From assembly GCA_013822735.1 (NCBI GenBank), contig PNKZ01000010.1, positions 143,012 to 207,011 on the forward strand: 64,000 nt of DNA, written 5' to 3'. The notes beneath the pieces were generated by a model. It worked only from the letters and a program-made list of their open reading frames with translations. It was not told where the DNA came from and searched no databases. The stretch is from Pirellula sp. (lineage in GTDB: Bacteria > Planctomycetota > Planctomycetia > Pirellulales > PNKZ01). The translations under genes were made by a program, and so were the position numbers. This document shows, piece after piece, positions 52,790-63,610 of the stretch; within the stretch, counting starts at the first letter, position 1, and each line of letters starts with the position of its first letter.

Positions 52790-54040
52790 ATGATCCGTAT
52801 CGGCATCGTCGGCTGCGGCCGAATTCTTGCGGCCCACCTGCGCGGCTACCGGATGCTGCGGGAAGCGGGCGTCGACAACTTTCAGATCACCGCACTCTGC
52901 GCCCGCAAGCACGGCGACGCGGCAATGTACGTGCGGCGCGGCGAAGGGCCGCCGCAACGACCGGCTTGCAGCAACTTGGCGGGCGACCCCTTGGCGATCG
53001 GCGACGAATATCTCAGCGATTTCCAGCCCGGCGTCGATGTAGGCATCTACACCGACTATCGAGAAATGATCGCCGAGGGAGCGATCGACGCCGTCAACGA
53101 TTTCTCGACGCACGCCTTGCACCACCAAGTGGCCGCCGCGAGTTTCCAACACGGCAAACACCTGCTCTCGCAGAAGCCGCTCGCCCTGACGGTCGCCGCC
53201 GCGCGACGAATGTGCGCCGAGGCGGAACACCGAAAACTCACATTCGGCGTCTTCGAAAACTTTCGCTACGCGCCGACTACGCGCCATTTGCGTTGGGCCT
53301 TCGAGTCGGGCGCGGCGGGCCGGCTGCAGCTCTTCCTTCTCGGATACGCCGGCGTCTGGTGGGCGCCCGATCAGATCGTCGCCAACACTCCTTGGCGGCA
53401 CCTGCGCTCGGAAGCCGGCGGCATTAGCCTTGATCTCGGCGTTCACTTCCTCCATCAACTTCGTTACATCGCCGGCGAGATTCGAACGGTATCGGCGCAA
53501 ACGAGCGTCATCGAGCCGCGCCGCTTTATGCGCGACGATACGGGACGCGTTATCCACGAGCAGGCGTGCGACGCCGACGACACGTTTTCCGCCCATCTCG
53601 AAACCAACGACGGAACGCTCGGAAGTCTATACGCTAGTTGGGCGGGGCACGGCGGACCGACACGTTCAGGCGAAGGCACGGTCTTCTACGGCTCGCGCGG
53701 ACGCATCACCGGCAACCAACTAACGCTCGATTCCGGTGCAACGGAGGAACTCGACGCACTCTATACTTCACAAGCCGCGCGCGATCTCCAAGCGAGGCAT
53801 TTCCCGCTCGGGCTCACCGATAGTTTCGCTCTTGCGCAACTCGACTGGCTGCGAGCGGTCGCCACCAGTTCGCAACCGGAAACCAGCGGTCGCGAAGGAC
53901 TCGCAGACTTGGCTGCGGCGTATGCACTACTGGAGTCCGCTTCTTCCGGTCGTACCGTTTGTGTCGACGATGTGGCTTCCGGTCGGATCCGTTCGTATCA
54001 GCAGCCGCTCGACGTGAAATTCGGCCTCCTGAACGACTAA
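52790..54040 (+). CDS. Gfo/Idh/MocA family oxidoreductase
   Basis: 416 residues. The Rossmann loop is IRIGIVGCGRILAAH. GKHLLSQKPLALT stands in for the usual EKP motif, so the Glu is Gln. GGISLDLGVHFLHQLRY supplies the catalytic-region His in the C-terminal domain. These NAD(P)-linked enzymes act on sugars or cyclitols. The replaced motif and lack of a Sec/Tat signal make a typical cytoplasmic but substrate-unknown member. Preceded by apt. Confidence 0.88.
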   Translation: MIRIGIVGCGRILAAHLRGYRMLREAGVDNFQITALCARKHGDAAMYVRRGEGPPQRPACSNLAGDPLAIGDEYLSDFQPGVDVGIYTDYREMIAEGAIDAVNDFSTHALHHQVAAASFQHGKHLLSQKPLALTVAAARRMCAEAEHRKLTFGVFENFRYAPTTRHLRWAFESGAAGRLQLFLLGYAGVWWAPDQIVANTPWRHLRSEAGGISLDLGVHFLHQLRYIAGEIRTVSAQTSVIEPRRFMRDDTGRVIHEQACDADDTFSAHLETNDGTLGSLYASWAGHGGPTRSGEGTVFYGSRGRITGNQLTLDSGATEELDALYTSQAARDLQARHFPLGLTDSFALAQLDWLRAVATSSQPETSGREGLADLAAAYALLESASSGRTVCVDDVASGRIRSYQQPLDVKFGLLND

Positions 54041-54136
54041 TGCCGATTTCCCGGCATTTTCTTTGGCCTCTCCGCGACGGCGAACTACTATGGATTAGCT
54101 CGCCAATTTACGCATTTTGCGAAGTCGTAGAGGTCA

Positions 54137-54661
54137 ATGTCCATGAAGGCTTATCTGTTCGCCGTCGCCGCTTTCGCTCTTTCGGTCGTCGCCCCGTCGC
54201 TCGTCGCGGCCGACGACGCGGTTCGAAATTACGGCACCACGCAGCTCGAATCGCCGGTGCAACCCGCCGGTTCGGCCGCGCCCGAGTTTGTCGCCTTTGG
54301 TCACCACCGTCGCGGCTGCTGCGGCAACACGGGTGCCGCCTACGGAGCCACGGCCCCTGGACTGACTCCCGCTTTGTACAACGCTTACTCGACCTATCAG
54401 CCGCAAGCCGCTTACACGTCGTTCTATCCAGGCTCGGGCGGCGGATACACCATGCCGAATCCGTACGGCTACTATCAGAACGGCCAGATATGGGGTTCGT
54501 CGGGCTCTACCTACTTGAGTCCGATTCCGGTTTGGAATTCCCCTTCGGGCGTCTACGGATATCGCTACAACGGTTGGGGTAGTTACGGTTGGGGCAGCCA
54601 GGGGATTTGGAGCGGCACGGGTCCTGCTGGTTGGGGCTACCAAGGCGGCTTCTACTGGTAA
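54137..54661 (+). CDS. Secreted Gly/Tyr-rich protein
   Basis: 174 residues. A signal peptide (MSMKAYLFAVAAFALSVVAP) precedes a mature part rich in Gly, Tyr, Ser and Trp: YSTYQPQAAYTSFYPGSGGG and WGSYGWGSQGIWSGTG. It is probably an extracellular, disordered or fibrous surface protein; no function is known. It is followed by a strong terminator, which, with the signal peptide, suggests a well-expressed single gene. Confidence 0.7.
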   Translation: MSMKAYLFAVAAFALSVVAPSLVAADDAVRNYGTTQLESPVQPAGSAAPEFVAFGHHRRGCCGNTGAAYGATAPGLTPALYNAYSTYQPQAAYTSFYPGSGGGYTMPNPYGYYQNGQIWGSSGSTYLSPIPVWNSPSGVYGYRYNGWGSYGWGSQGIWSGTGPAGWGYQGGFYW

Positions 54662-54707
54662 GCGCAAGTCGCCGACATTGGCGACTCCCGCAATTCAGAT
54701 CGAACCA

Positions 54708-54740
54708 GCGGCGGGCGTTATGCCCGCCGTTTTCGTTTTT
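54708..54740 (+). terminator. Rho-independent terminator behind the Gly/Tyr-rich protein gene
   Basis: An 8-bp stem (CGGCGGGC with GCCCGCCG) around a five-base loop is followed by TTTCGTTTTT. It reuses the hairpin found at 28816-28836. Confidence 0.8.
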
Positions 54741-54839
54741 GCACTTTGGTCGCTTACCAGATTGGTCGCCGCGCCGCGCGATGCCGATAGTACAGAGCAG
54801 GGACCTCTCGTACTTACGTAGCTTAAGCGTGCCGGCCTT

Positions 54840-55208
54840 ATGAAATTTATCCGCCTCGCACTCGTGTTCGGCGTCGCGAGTTTCGCGGCTGCTTCCGTTG
54901 CCGACGCGAAATATCCGATTCTCACGCAAATGACCAAGCGTGCCGACGGTCCTTACCAGCCGGAAGTTCGACGTTACGTCGTAGTCGATCCGATCCCTCC
55001 GCGCGCTCACGCGTCCGGCGATCTCCATGCGGCAGGCCATCCGATGCATGGCGCCGCGCACGCTCAGCCGGAGCTTTGGCGTCGCTACGATATGGCGACG
55101 CCCGTCTATCCGTACGGCTGGTTCGGGGCTCGTCCCGCCAACACGCGCTCGACGCGCGGCAGCTACTACGAAGATTACGAGAACGTGACGATCTTCCGTG
55201 GTCGCTAG
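54840..55208 (+). CDS. Small secreted protein of unknown function
   Basis: 122 residues. A signal peptide (MKFIRLALVFGVASFAAAS) is followed by a mature part with His/Ala/Pro-rich text (GDLHAAGHPMHGAAHAQPE) and an aromatic/acidic C-terminus (GSYYEDYENVTIFRGR). I recognise no family. It is convergent with the bamA gene, with 12 bases between their stop codons. Confidence 0.65.
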   Translation: MKFIRLALVFGVASFAAASVADAKYPILTQMTKRADGPYQPEVRRYVVVDPIPPRAHASGDLHAAGHPMHGAAHAQPELWRRYDMATPVYPYGWFGARPANTRSTRGSYYEDYENVTIFRGR

Positions 55209-55220
55209 GCAAGCAGTCGA

Positions 55221-58200
55221 CTACCGACCGAGGCCGAAGTAGAAAGCGATGTTCTGGATATTGTCGCCCGGAGCGTGGGCCACCGGGACGGCGAAGTCGA
55301 TGGCGATCGGCGCGGGGCCCAAGGCGGGCACCGAGATACGAAGTCCGAAGCCCGGAGCGACGCGGAAGTTGTCCGCATGCATTTCAATATTCTCTTCGAC
55401 CGTACCGAAGTCGCAGAATGCAACGCCGCGAATCATGTCGTCGGCCGTAAGCGAGAACATGTATTCCACGGTATTCAACCACTGGAACTGGCCGCCGACG
55501 TTCACCTGTTGGACGACCGGGCCGACGCCGCGGAAGTTGAAGCCGCGCAACGACGAGAAGCCGCCCGCAAAGTAATTCTCGTAGATCGGCGTATCAGAGC
55601 CGGTAAAACCGACTTGGCTCATCAACGTTAATACTTGGCGACCGGAACCGTCGGGACGTTCGCCCAGTAAGAAGTGTTGCCGAGCATCGATCGTCCCGCG
55701 CGGGAAGCTATAGGTTCCGAACCCGTAGTCAAAGCCGAGCGCGATCCGGTGCCCTTGCGTGGCGATGAACGTACTATCGCGCGTGTCGTGCACGATTTGG
55801 TTTTCGATCATGAATAGATCGCTGCCGCCAAGCGCGGCGGCGAGTTGCGGCGGCGTGGGAACCGTCGGTTGCTCGAGGTTCACGTGCTCCATTCGAATCG
55901 CCGTGCTGACCGACAAGTCGGGCACGTACGGAAATTGATATCCCAAGCCGATACGTCCGCCGGTGCGCTCTTCATACCAATTGCGGTAATAGCGTTGGAA
56001 GTAATAGGCGCTGGCGTTGAAGGCGACGCGCGTGTCGAACAAGTACGGCTGTCGGAACGTGAACGTGTAGCGTGACACCTGGCTACCGGGCACCGCTTCG
56101 ATACGTACTTGCTGGCCTGCCCCGCGGAAAGCCCGCCCTTCGATGAAGTCGCGCCACGAGAGCGGAAGCCGGGTGATGTCGGCGTTTTGTTCATCCAACA
56201 CGATCGATCCCAACACGCCCGCGTTGGAGTTCACGCCGACTCCGAGCATAAACTTGCCCGTTTGCGCTTCGGTGACTTGCGGAATGATTGTGAGATCGCG
56301 CGTCGCGGGCTCCGTCGGTCCAAACACAGGCTGAGGGTTTTGACCGAAAAGGTCGTTGCCGTTGCCGTATCCGCCGGGCACTTGGCCGGGGACGGCAGGC
56401 TGCGAAGTGTAGGGATTCGGCTGTCCGGCATCTCCAAGGGGAGTGACGGGCGTCAACGGACCCACGACTCCGCCGGCCGGCGGCGCCGAATAGGCCGGTG
56501 CGCTTGAGTAGGCAGGCGTTCCTTGGGCGTATTGTGCGGCCGTTACGGCGCCGGGCTGATAACCGGCGGTCGTCGGGGTGCTTTGTGGGCTCACGTTTCC
56601 GATCGATACTTGCCCGTAAGTCGGCGTCGATCCATAGAGCGGCGATTGTTGCGGGCTTTGAGCTCGGACGACGAGGCCTTGTTCGGCAAAAGCGTCCCAT
56701 GGATTCTGTACTTGCGGCTCCGGCAACTCTCTTACCGCAATCTCACCCGGAGCGGAATCTGTTGCGACGACCGCTTCCGGTGCGACGGCAAACTCCTTCG
56801 GCATCACAAACACGGGAACTTCGACAGGCGAAGCCCTTGGTACGCCCGACCAGAACGGATTGCCTTCGCGTGCGGCATCGTTGAGCGGCTTGAAAAGCGG
56901 CGGCCTCGCATCGGGCGCGGCTTGTTCGTGAGGGGGTGCATCACTGGGCGGCGCGGCAAACGGCAGCGGGCCTCGTTGCCAGAGCGGCGGCGGTGATTGT
57001 TCTTCGGCCAACGTACCGCCGATCGTCACGTCGATGACCGGCTCCCCTTGTGCGTCGTAGCGCGGCGACGAATACACCACGGGCGGCGCACCGTCGGGAC
57101 TTTGGCCGCGAACCGTGTCGCCCGACTTGCCGGCCGTTTTGATGTCGTCCGGTTCGAGCGGTTCATACGTGATTTTCGGCGTCACACCCGTGGCGGGGTC
57201 GTTCTTAAACAGGCCCGAGCGCTTCAGACGTTGTTCGCTATCGCGAATCTTCCGAATATCGACGATGTCGCCCGGCCGCAGTTCGACGCGATTGAGAACG
57301 GTATTGATGCGCGTATGCGGGTCGTCGCCTTCGATGCGAACCTGGACGCGTCCGACGCGATATCGATCTCCCTCTTCGATTTGGTAGACGAGATCGAGTT
57401 CCCCCGGTTCTTCGAGAAACCGAGGATCGGCTTGTACGTTGCAAAAGACGTAGCCCTTCGTGCCGTAGCGATCTTGCAGCGTCGTCATATCGCGGGTCAT
57501 CGCCGATTGATCGAAGTACACGCCCCCCTTGAGCTTTAATTCCGCGTCGAGCGTCGGCGTGTCAAACTGCTTGTTGCCGACGAGCGAAACCTGGCGCACC
57601 TTATAGCGCGGCCCTTCATTGATCACGAAGCGCAGCGTCGCCCAACGACTTCCTTCGCTGATTTCCACTTCCCGACCGATTTTCGCGCCGAAGAAGCCGA
57701 GACCGCGATAGTAGGCGGTCAACTTGTTAACGTCTTCGTCGACCTTGTCGTAATCCAGTTCGCCTTTGAACAAATACGCGATCGGCGGCTTGCTGCTGAT
57801 CTGCGTCTTTAAGCGTCCGTCATCGGCAATCGTATTGCCTTCGAACTCGACGTCGTAAATCTTGAGCTTCGGGCCTTCGGTGATCTTGAATACGGCGCCA
57901 CGATCGCCGGGCTTGTTTCCTTCCAGCGTCACGACCCGAGCCTTCGAGAAGCCCTTGGATTGATAGTACTCTTCCAACTTACGGCGCGACTCGTCGACCA
58001 TATACGGATCGATGGCGTCGCCCACTTTGATGCCGGAATTCTTGTCGAGCGTGCTGCGTTTCAACGTGGCGCCGAGGTATTTCACATAGCTCAGCGTCGG
58101 ACGTTCAATAACCTGAAATACCACGACCACGCCTTCGGGGACGCGCTGGTACGACGTGTTTACATTGACGAACTGACGCGTGCGATTGAGTCGACGCACG

Positions 58201-58454
58201 TCTTCTTCGACGAGTTCCGGGCTATACGGGCGTCCTGCGCGCGTTTGGATGTGCGGCGCAATCTTGTGCAGCGGAATCGCCTTATTACCGTCGACGCGCA
58301 CGTCGACGACTTTCTCCTCCGGCGTACTCGGCAACACCTCGGCGGGCACGGCTTCTTGGGCAACGACGAACGCGCTCGGCCAAGCGAGGCAAAGCGCTAG
58401 TCCGACGATCCCTCGGCGCGCAAGGCGAAGAGAGATGGAACGAACGTCGTCCAT
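55221..58454 (-). CDS. bamA: Outer-membrane protein assembly factor BamA
   Basis: 1077 residues from ATG 58454, larger than the usual 750-850. A signal peptide (about 1-33) precedes a string of POTRA domains (about 44-440: VVDVRVDGNKAIPLHKIAPH, YVKYLGATLKRS, YDVEFEGNTIADDG, VRQVSLVGNKQFDTP, VGRVQVRIEGDDPHTR). About 445-720 is a proline-, alanine- and glutamine-rich linker. The C-terminal 355 residues are the beta-barrel, with GGFSSLRGFNFRG where the family has its conserved lid loop. It inserts barrels into the outer membrane. The linker is the odd part: see findings. Confidence 0.93.
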   Translation of the reverse strand: MDDVRSISLRLARRGIVGLALCLAWPSAFVVAQEAVPAEVLPSTPEEKVVDVRVDGNKAIPLHKIAPHIQTRAGRPYSPELVEEDVRRLNRTRQFVNVNTSYQRVPEGVVVVFQVIERPTLSYVKYLGATLKRSTLDKNSGIKVGDAIDPYMVDESRRKLEEYYQSKGFSKARVVTLEGNKPGDRGAVFKITEGPKLKIYDVEFEGNTIADDGRLKTQISSKPPIAYLFKGELDYDKVDEDVNKLTAYYRGLGFFGAKIGREVEISEGSRWATLRFVINEGPRYKVRQVSLVGNKQFDTPTLDAELKLKGGVYFDQSAMTRDMTTLQDRYGTKGYVFCNVQADPRFLEEPGELDLVYQIEEGDRYRVGRVQVRIEGDDPHTRINTVLNRVELRPGDIVDIRKIRDSEQRLKRSGLFKNDPATGVTPKITYEPLEPDDIKTAGKSGDTVRGQSPDGAPPVVYSSPRYDAQGEPVIDVTIGGTLAEEQSPPPLWQRGPLPFAAPPSDAPPHEQAAPDARPPLFKPLNDAAREGNPFWSGVPRASPVEVPVFVMPKEFAVAPEAVVATDSAPGEIAVRELPEPQVQNPWDAFAEQGLVVRAQSPQQSPLYGSTPTYGQVSIGNVSPQSTPTTAGYQPGAVTAAQYAQGTPAYSSAPAYSAPPAGGVVGPLTPVTPLGDAGQPNPYTSQPAVPGQVPGGYGNGNDLFGQNPQPVFGPTEPATRDLTIIPQVTEAQTGKFMLGVGVNSNAGVLGSIVLDEQNADITRLPLSWRDFIEGRAFRGAGQQVRIEAVPGSQVSRYTFTFRQPYLFDTRVAFNASAYYFQRYYRNWYEERTGGRIGLGYQFPYVPDLSVSTAIRMEHVNLEQPTVPTPPQLAAALGGSDLFMIENQIVHDTRDSTFIATQGHRIALGFDYGFGTYSFPRGTIDARQHFLLGERPDGSGRQVLTLMSQVGFTGSDTPIYENYFAGGFSSLRGFNFRGVGPVVQQVNVGGQFQWLNTVEYMFSLTADDMIRGVAFCDFGTVEENIEMHADNFRVAPGFGLRISVPALGPAPIAIDFAVPVAHAPGDNIQNIAFYFGLGR

Positions 58455-58769
58455 GAGGCGAGTTCCGTGCACGATGGAGATGCGTACGATGTGAGGCGAC
58501 GAGCCGATGGGAAGTGAGCGAACGATGGATTCGGCGGAGCACAAAACAGCCTGAATCTCAGGCTGTTTGCGACCGCAGCGACCTAAGGTCGAGCGGCTTT
58601 CCGTACCGAATCGAACGATCGCCGGGAAAGGCGGGGTAGAAATAGCGAAAGTCGCGCAGAGCCACAAGGCGACTTCCGCAACAACTCCGCTTTTCCATAC
58701 CGACTAAGAAGTTACGCTGCGACGCGTTGTCGCCGGCACGTGTTCGCCGGCAGCATTCTTTGCGGCGAA
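58455..58769. other. Intergenic region upstream of bamA
   Basis: 315 bases behind the App1-like gene and ahead of bamA. It contains one perfect hairpin (58544-58568) and CG-rich stretches. The bamA promoter should lie here. I see no other feature. Confidence 0.5.
58544..58568 (-). terminator. Hairpin with T run between the App1-like gene and bamA
   Basis: A perfect 11-bp stem (AAACAGCCTGA with TCAGGCTGTTT) has a three-base loop, followed on the minus strand by TTTT. It lies 200 bases after the App1-like stop and 90 bases before bamA, so it may be a terminator or a leader attenuator. Confidence 0.55.
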
Positions 58770-59921
58770 TTACTTCGGATTTGCGGCCGGCGACGGGAAT
58801 TTCTTGTCGTTCATCCGCGGCATCATCTGTTTCGCAGCGGGAAGTTCAGCCGGTTCGCGAAACAGCAGGCAGCGATCTGCCGGCACACCTTGAAAGGCCG
58901 CGGCCAGCCGGACATTGCCGAGCACTTCGTTGGTAATGTTGCGAATGGCGATCCACCGCACCTGCTCGGGCCGGCGTCGGGCCAATTCGCCGTAAACCTC
59001 CGGATCCTGCTCGCCGGAATCGCCGACGAAGACAAACTTGCGACGGGGAAACGCCTGCAGAATCGGCTCGATCGTTCGCAGCTTGAAATCTTTGGGGGAA
59101 CCGAGCAGCTCGCTCGACGAGCCGTCTTGCAGACGAAACGTCCGCAGGTGGTACGAGCCTTGGGGAAAATCTTCGGCGTCGGCGAATTTCGCCAACGCCG
59201 GATAGAGTTGCCATGGACTCCCCGAGACGTAGTGGAACGCCGCGCCCTCTCGACTCCACTCGCGATAGGCTTCCGCCATCCCGTCGACGGCGCGAAACTC
59301 CCGCAGGAAGGTGTTGCGCATTAGTTCGGCCTTGTCGAGCACGTTGCTCGCTTTGATGGTGTCGTCGATATCGGAAACGACGCTCCATCCTTCGGGGCCG
59401 ATCAAATGAACGCGCCCCGAGAACGCTCGCGCATCCCCTTTCGGCACGATCAGTGCGAATGGAAGCGTGCCCGCCGCAGCGACGGGGGGCCGCATCGCTT
59501 TGCGAAGCTCTCCGGTCGGCAACGTCACGAGCGAGCGAATGTGCCCATTAGGTTGACTGGTCGTAAGCGGCACCTCGCGCGCCGCAACCCGAGCGACAAG
59601 TTTCTGGTCGCGCTCGTTGTCGACCAAGAACAGTCGGGCCCGTTCTTGAAACACCGGCGAGAGGCGTTCATGCTCCGCCAAAGAAAGCCCTGCGGCGAGT
59701 TTGGCCAACAGCAATCCGCGCGATTTGGAATCGGCTTCCGGCTCGAAAATCCAGCCGTGAATGAAAAACTGCGTCGTCGGAGCGGCCGCATCGAAGGCCG
59801 AAAACATGGGGAAGAGCACGACTTCTTCATCGCGGCTCAGATCGTTGGCTCGCAACTGCCCCACGATCTGAAACAGGCAAACTACGGCAACAAGAATCGC
59901 TTTCCGGCTTCCCTGACGCAT
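58770..59921 (-). CDS. App1-like HAD-fold phosphatidate phosphatase family protein
   Basis: 383 residues from ATG 59921. A signal or anchor segment (SRKAILVAVVCLFQIVGQL) precedes a beta-rich N-terminal part. The catalytic core is DUF2183/App1: SDIDDTIKASNVLD (DIDDT at 184-188), FHYVSGSPWQLYP, KLRTIEPILQAFPRRKFVFV and GDSGEQDPEVYGELA. The yeast member dephosphorylates phosphatidate. Bacterial members are exported but of untested activity. No lipid gene is adjacent. Confidence 0.82.
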   Translation of the reverse strand: MRQGSRKAILVAVVCLFQIVGQLRANDLSRDEEVVLFPMFSAFDAAAPTTQFFIHGWIFEPEADSKSRGLLLAKLAAGLSLAEHERLSPVFQERARLFLVDNERDQKLVARVAAREVPLTTSQPNGHIRSLVTLPTGELRKAMRPPVAAAGTLPFALIVPKGDARAFSGRVHLIGPEGWSVVSDIDDTIKASNVLDKAELMRNTFLREFRAVDGMAEAYREWSREGAAFHYVSGSPWQLYPALAKFADAEDFPQGSYHLRTFRLQDGSSSELLGSPKDFKLRTIEPILQAFPRRKFVFVGDSGEQDPEVYGELARRRPEQVRWIAIRNITNEVLGNVRLAAAFQGVPADRCLLFREPAELPAAKQMMPRMNDKKFPSPAANPK

Positions 59922-60130
59922 GGCGCATCTCGCGGCTCGCGGTCTGTCTTCGACGTCTCGCACGACATCGCTAACAGACCAACACTGCCGGCCAAATTCA
60001 AGCGACAACTTAGCCGGTTGGCAGACCGCGCTGCAAAGGGCTATACCTACGGGTAGCCGCAACACGCCGTCGGTCGCACGGCGCTTTGCTTTACGTTCTC
60101 ACGTCGCCGCCCCTTTCGGGAGCCTCTGTC

Positions 60131-60481
60131 ATGAACGACTCGCTGGTTACCGTCCGTTCGTTTCGCTTCGTCGCCGAAGCGGACGTTTGCCAAGCCCTGC
60201 TCGAGAGCGAAGGGGTGCAATGCTTTCAAAGCAACTCCACCGTGGTGCAAGCCGATTGGTTGCTCGGAAACGCCGTCGGCTACATCCAGCTGCAAGTTCC
60301 TGCCGATCAAGCGGAACGGGCGACGGAACTCTTGAAGCAGATTCCCGAATCGCGCAGCGACGTCGACGACGCGAAGCTCGACGAAAACGTCTGCTTGTCG
60401 TGCGGCGCCAAGATGGCCGAAAGCTCGGATCGTTGCGAGCAATGCGGCTGGTCGTTCGACGACGGCGCCGAACCTGCCTAA
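60131..60481 (+). CDS. DUF2007 / zinc-ribbon protein
   Basis: 116 residues from ATG 60131. The N-terminal domain (TVRSFRFVAEADVCQALLES, then GYIQLQVPADQAERATELL) matches DUF2007, a small domain proposed to bind other proteins. A C-terminal zinc ribbon follows (CLSCGAKM...CEQCGWSF, four Cys). Cytoplasmic and without known function; the combination is frequent in planctomycetes. It starts divergently from the App1-like gene and converges on the sigma factor gene. Confidence 0.8.
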   Translation: MNDSLVTVRSFRFVAEADVCQALLESEGVQCFQSNSTVVQADWLLGNAVGYIQLQVPADQAERATELLKQIPESRSDVDDAKLDENVCLSCGAKMAESSDRCEQCGWSFDDGAEPA

Positions 60482-60562
60482 CCCGTCGAGCGTTTTCAGG
60501 CGAAGTCGCCGGGGAGACCGCGTCCGGCCCCCCGCTTCCGCCTTTCACGCCGCAACCGCTTG

Positions 60563-61393
60563 CTACCCTTGCAAGCCTGCGGCCAGACGGGCCAACGCTT
60601 CGGTTTCGATCTGCCGCACCCGCTCGCGCGTCAGACCTAGGATTTCACCGATTTCCTTGAGCGTCCGCGGTTGGTTGTCGTCGAGACCGAACCGCATCCG
60701 GAGAATCGTCGCTTCGCGCGTCTCCATCGTTTCGAGCATACGCAGGATGTGCGTCATGTCGTCCCCTTCGACCATCTCCACTTCGGGGCTTTTACACCGT
60801 TCGTCGGTGACCATCTCGCCCAGCGACCAGCCGTTCTCGGCCTGATCGGTTTGCGGCGTCTGGTTGTAGATGTGGATCGCCTTCTTGATGATCGACAGCT
60901 TCTTACGCGGCAGGCCGAGCACGCGCGCCACTTCTTCGGGTGTGGGACCGCGGCCGAGTTCTTCGGTAAGCCGCACCGTTGCCCGACGCCACTTACTAAG
61001 CAGTTCGACCATGTACGCCGGAATGCGAATGGTCTTCGCCGAGTTGATCAGCGATCGCTTGATGGACTGCTTGATCCAATAGCTGGCGTAGGTACTGAAG
61101 CGCGTGCCCATTCCGGGATCGAACCCTTCGACGGCCCGCAGCAGCCCGAGGTTGCCTTCTTCGATAAGGTCTTGCAGGGCCAGGCCTTTGCCGGTGTAGC
61201 CCCGTGCGATGTTCACGACTAATCGCAGGTTGGCGCGTACCATCCGGTCGCGAGCTCGCAGATCCCCTTCCGCGATGGCTCGGGCCAGCTCTTGCTCGTC
61301 TTTCGCCGTAAGTAGTGCGGTCTCATTGATCTCGCGGAGATACGTTTCCAGCGGCGATTGAACGGCCGCGCTGACACGACGACGGGTTTTCAT
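60563..61393 (-). CDS. RpoD-like RNA polymerase sigma factor
   Basis: 276 residues from ATG 61393, so there is no long region 1.1. PLETYLREINETALLTAKDE is region 1.2, MVRANLRLVVNIARGYTGKG region 2.1, and LQDLIEEGNLGLLRAVEGFD plus RFSTYASYWIKQSI regions 2.2-2.4. Region 4 ends with LKEIGEILGLTRERVRQIE. TYASYWIKQSI replaces the usual TYATWWIRQAI, hinting at a group-2/3-like recognition of -10 boxes. It directs transcription initiation. It lies downstream of the S1 gene in the same direction, 430 bases away, behind a terminator. Confidence 0.93.
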   Translation of the reverse strand: MKTRRRVSAAVQSPLETYLREINETALLTAKDEQELARAIAEGDLRARDRMVRANLRLVVNIARGYTGKGLALQDLIEEGNLGLLRAVEGFDPGMGTRFSTYASYWIKQSIKRSLINSAKTIRIPAYMVELLSKWRRATVRLTEELGRGPTPEEVARVLGLPRKKLSIIKKAIHIYNQTPQTDQAENGWSLGEMVTDERCKSPEVEMVEGDDMTHILRMLETMETREATILRMRFGLDDNQPRTLKEIGEILGLTRERVRQIETEALARLAAGLQG

Positions 61394-61822
61394 CGGTATA
61401 GTGCTTCCTCGTCCGGTCGTGCGGCCACGCGTCGCTCGTTCGCTTGCTGCCCAAGTAAGCGAATGTGCGTCGCGCCGAAGTGCGGCCGTCTGACAACCGG
61501 GATGCGGGGGATGGTATGAATCGCCGAAGCGAAATCTTTTAACAGGACAAGGAATGCTATCGTCGTGTACGCCGGCATTTCTGTAAGACGGCGAAAATAG
61601 ACCCGATGCGAAGGGTTGTTCTCGCGCCGCACGTTGTGTGCGTCTTGCATGTCGTGCCCACGTCACGAGTTGTGCACGACGTGCGGATTGTGCTCGGTGC
61701 GCTTGCGATTCGCATTCGACCGGCGCGAGCGGCCGGCGCTCGGCCCGAAACGAAAACAACCCCACCGAGCAATTGCTCGACGGGGTTGAAATCGTTCTGC
61801 GGAATGTATCGACCCTGCGGGC
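61394..61822. other. Intergenic region between rpsA and the sigma factor gene
   Basis: 429 bases holding the rpsA terminator (61751-61787). GTCGTGC and GCACGAC (around 61651-61681) form a 7-bp inverted repeat that may sit in the promoter or leader of the sigma gene. No convincing ORF. Confidence 0.5.
61751..61787 (-). terminator. Terminator behind the ribosomal protein S1 gene
   Basis: AACCCC-N2-CGAGCA pairs with TGCTCG-N2-GGGGTT around an ATT loop, with a two-base internal mismatch. On the minus strand GTTTTCGTTTC follows. It is 35 bases after the stop. Confidence 0.6.
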
Positions 61823-63610
<1,788 letters not shown>

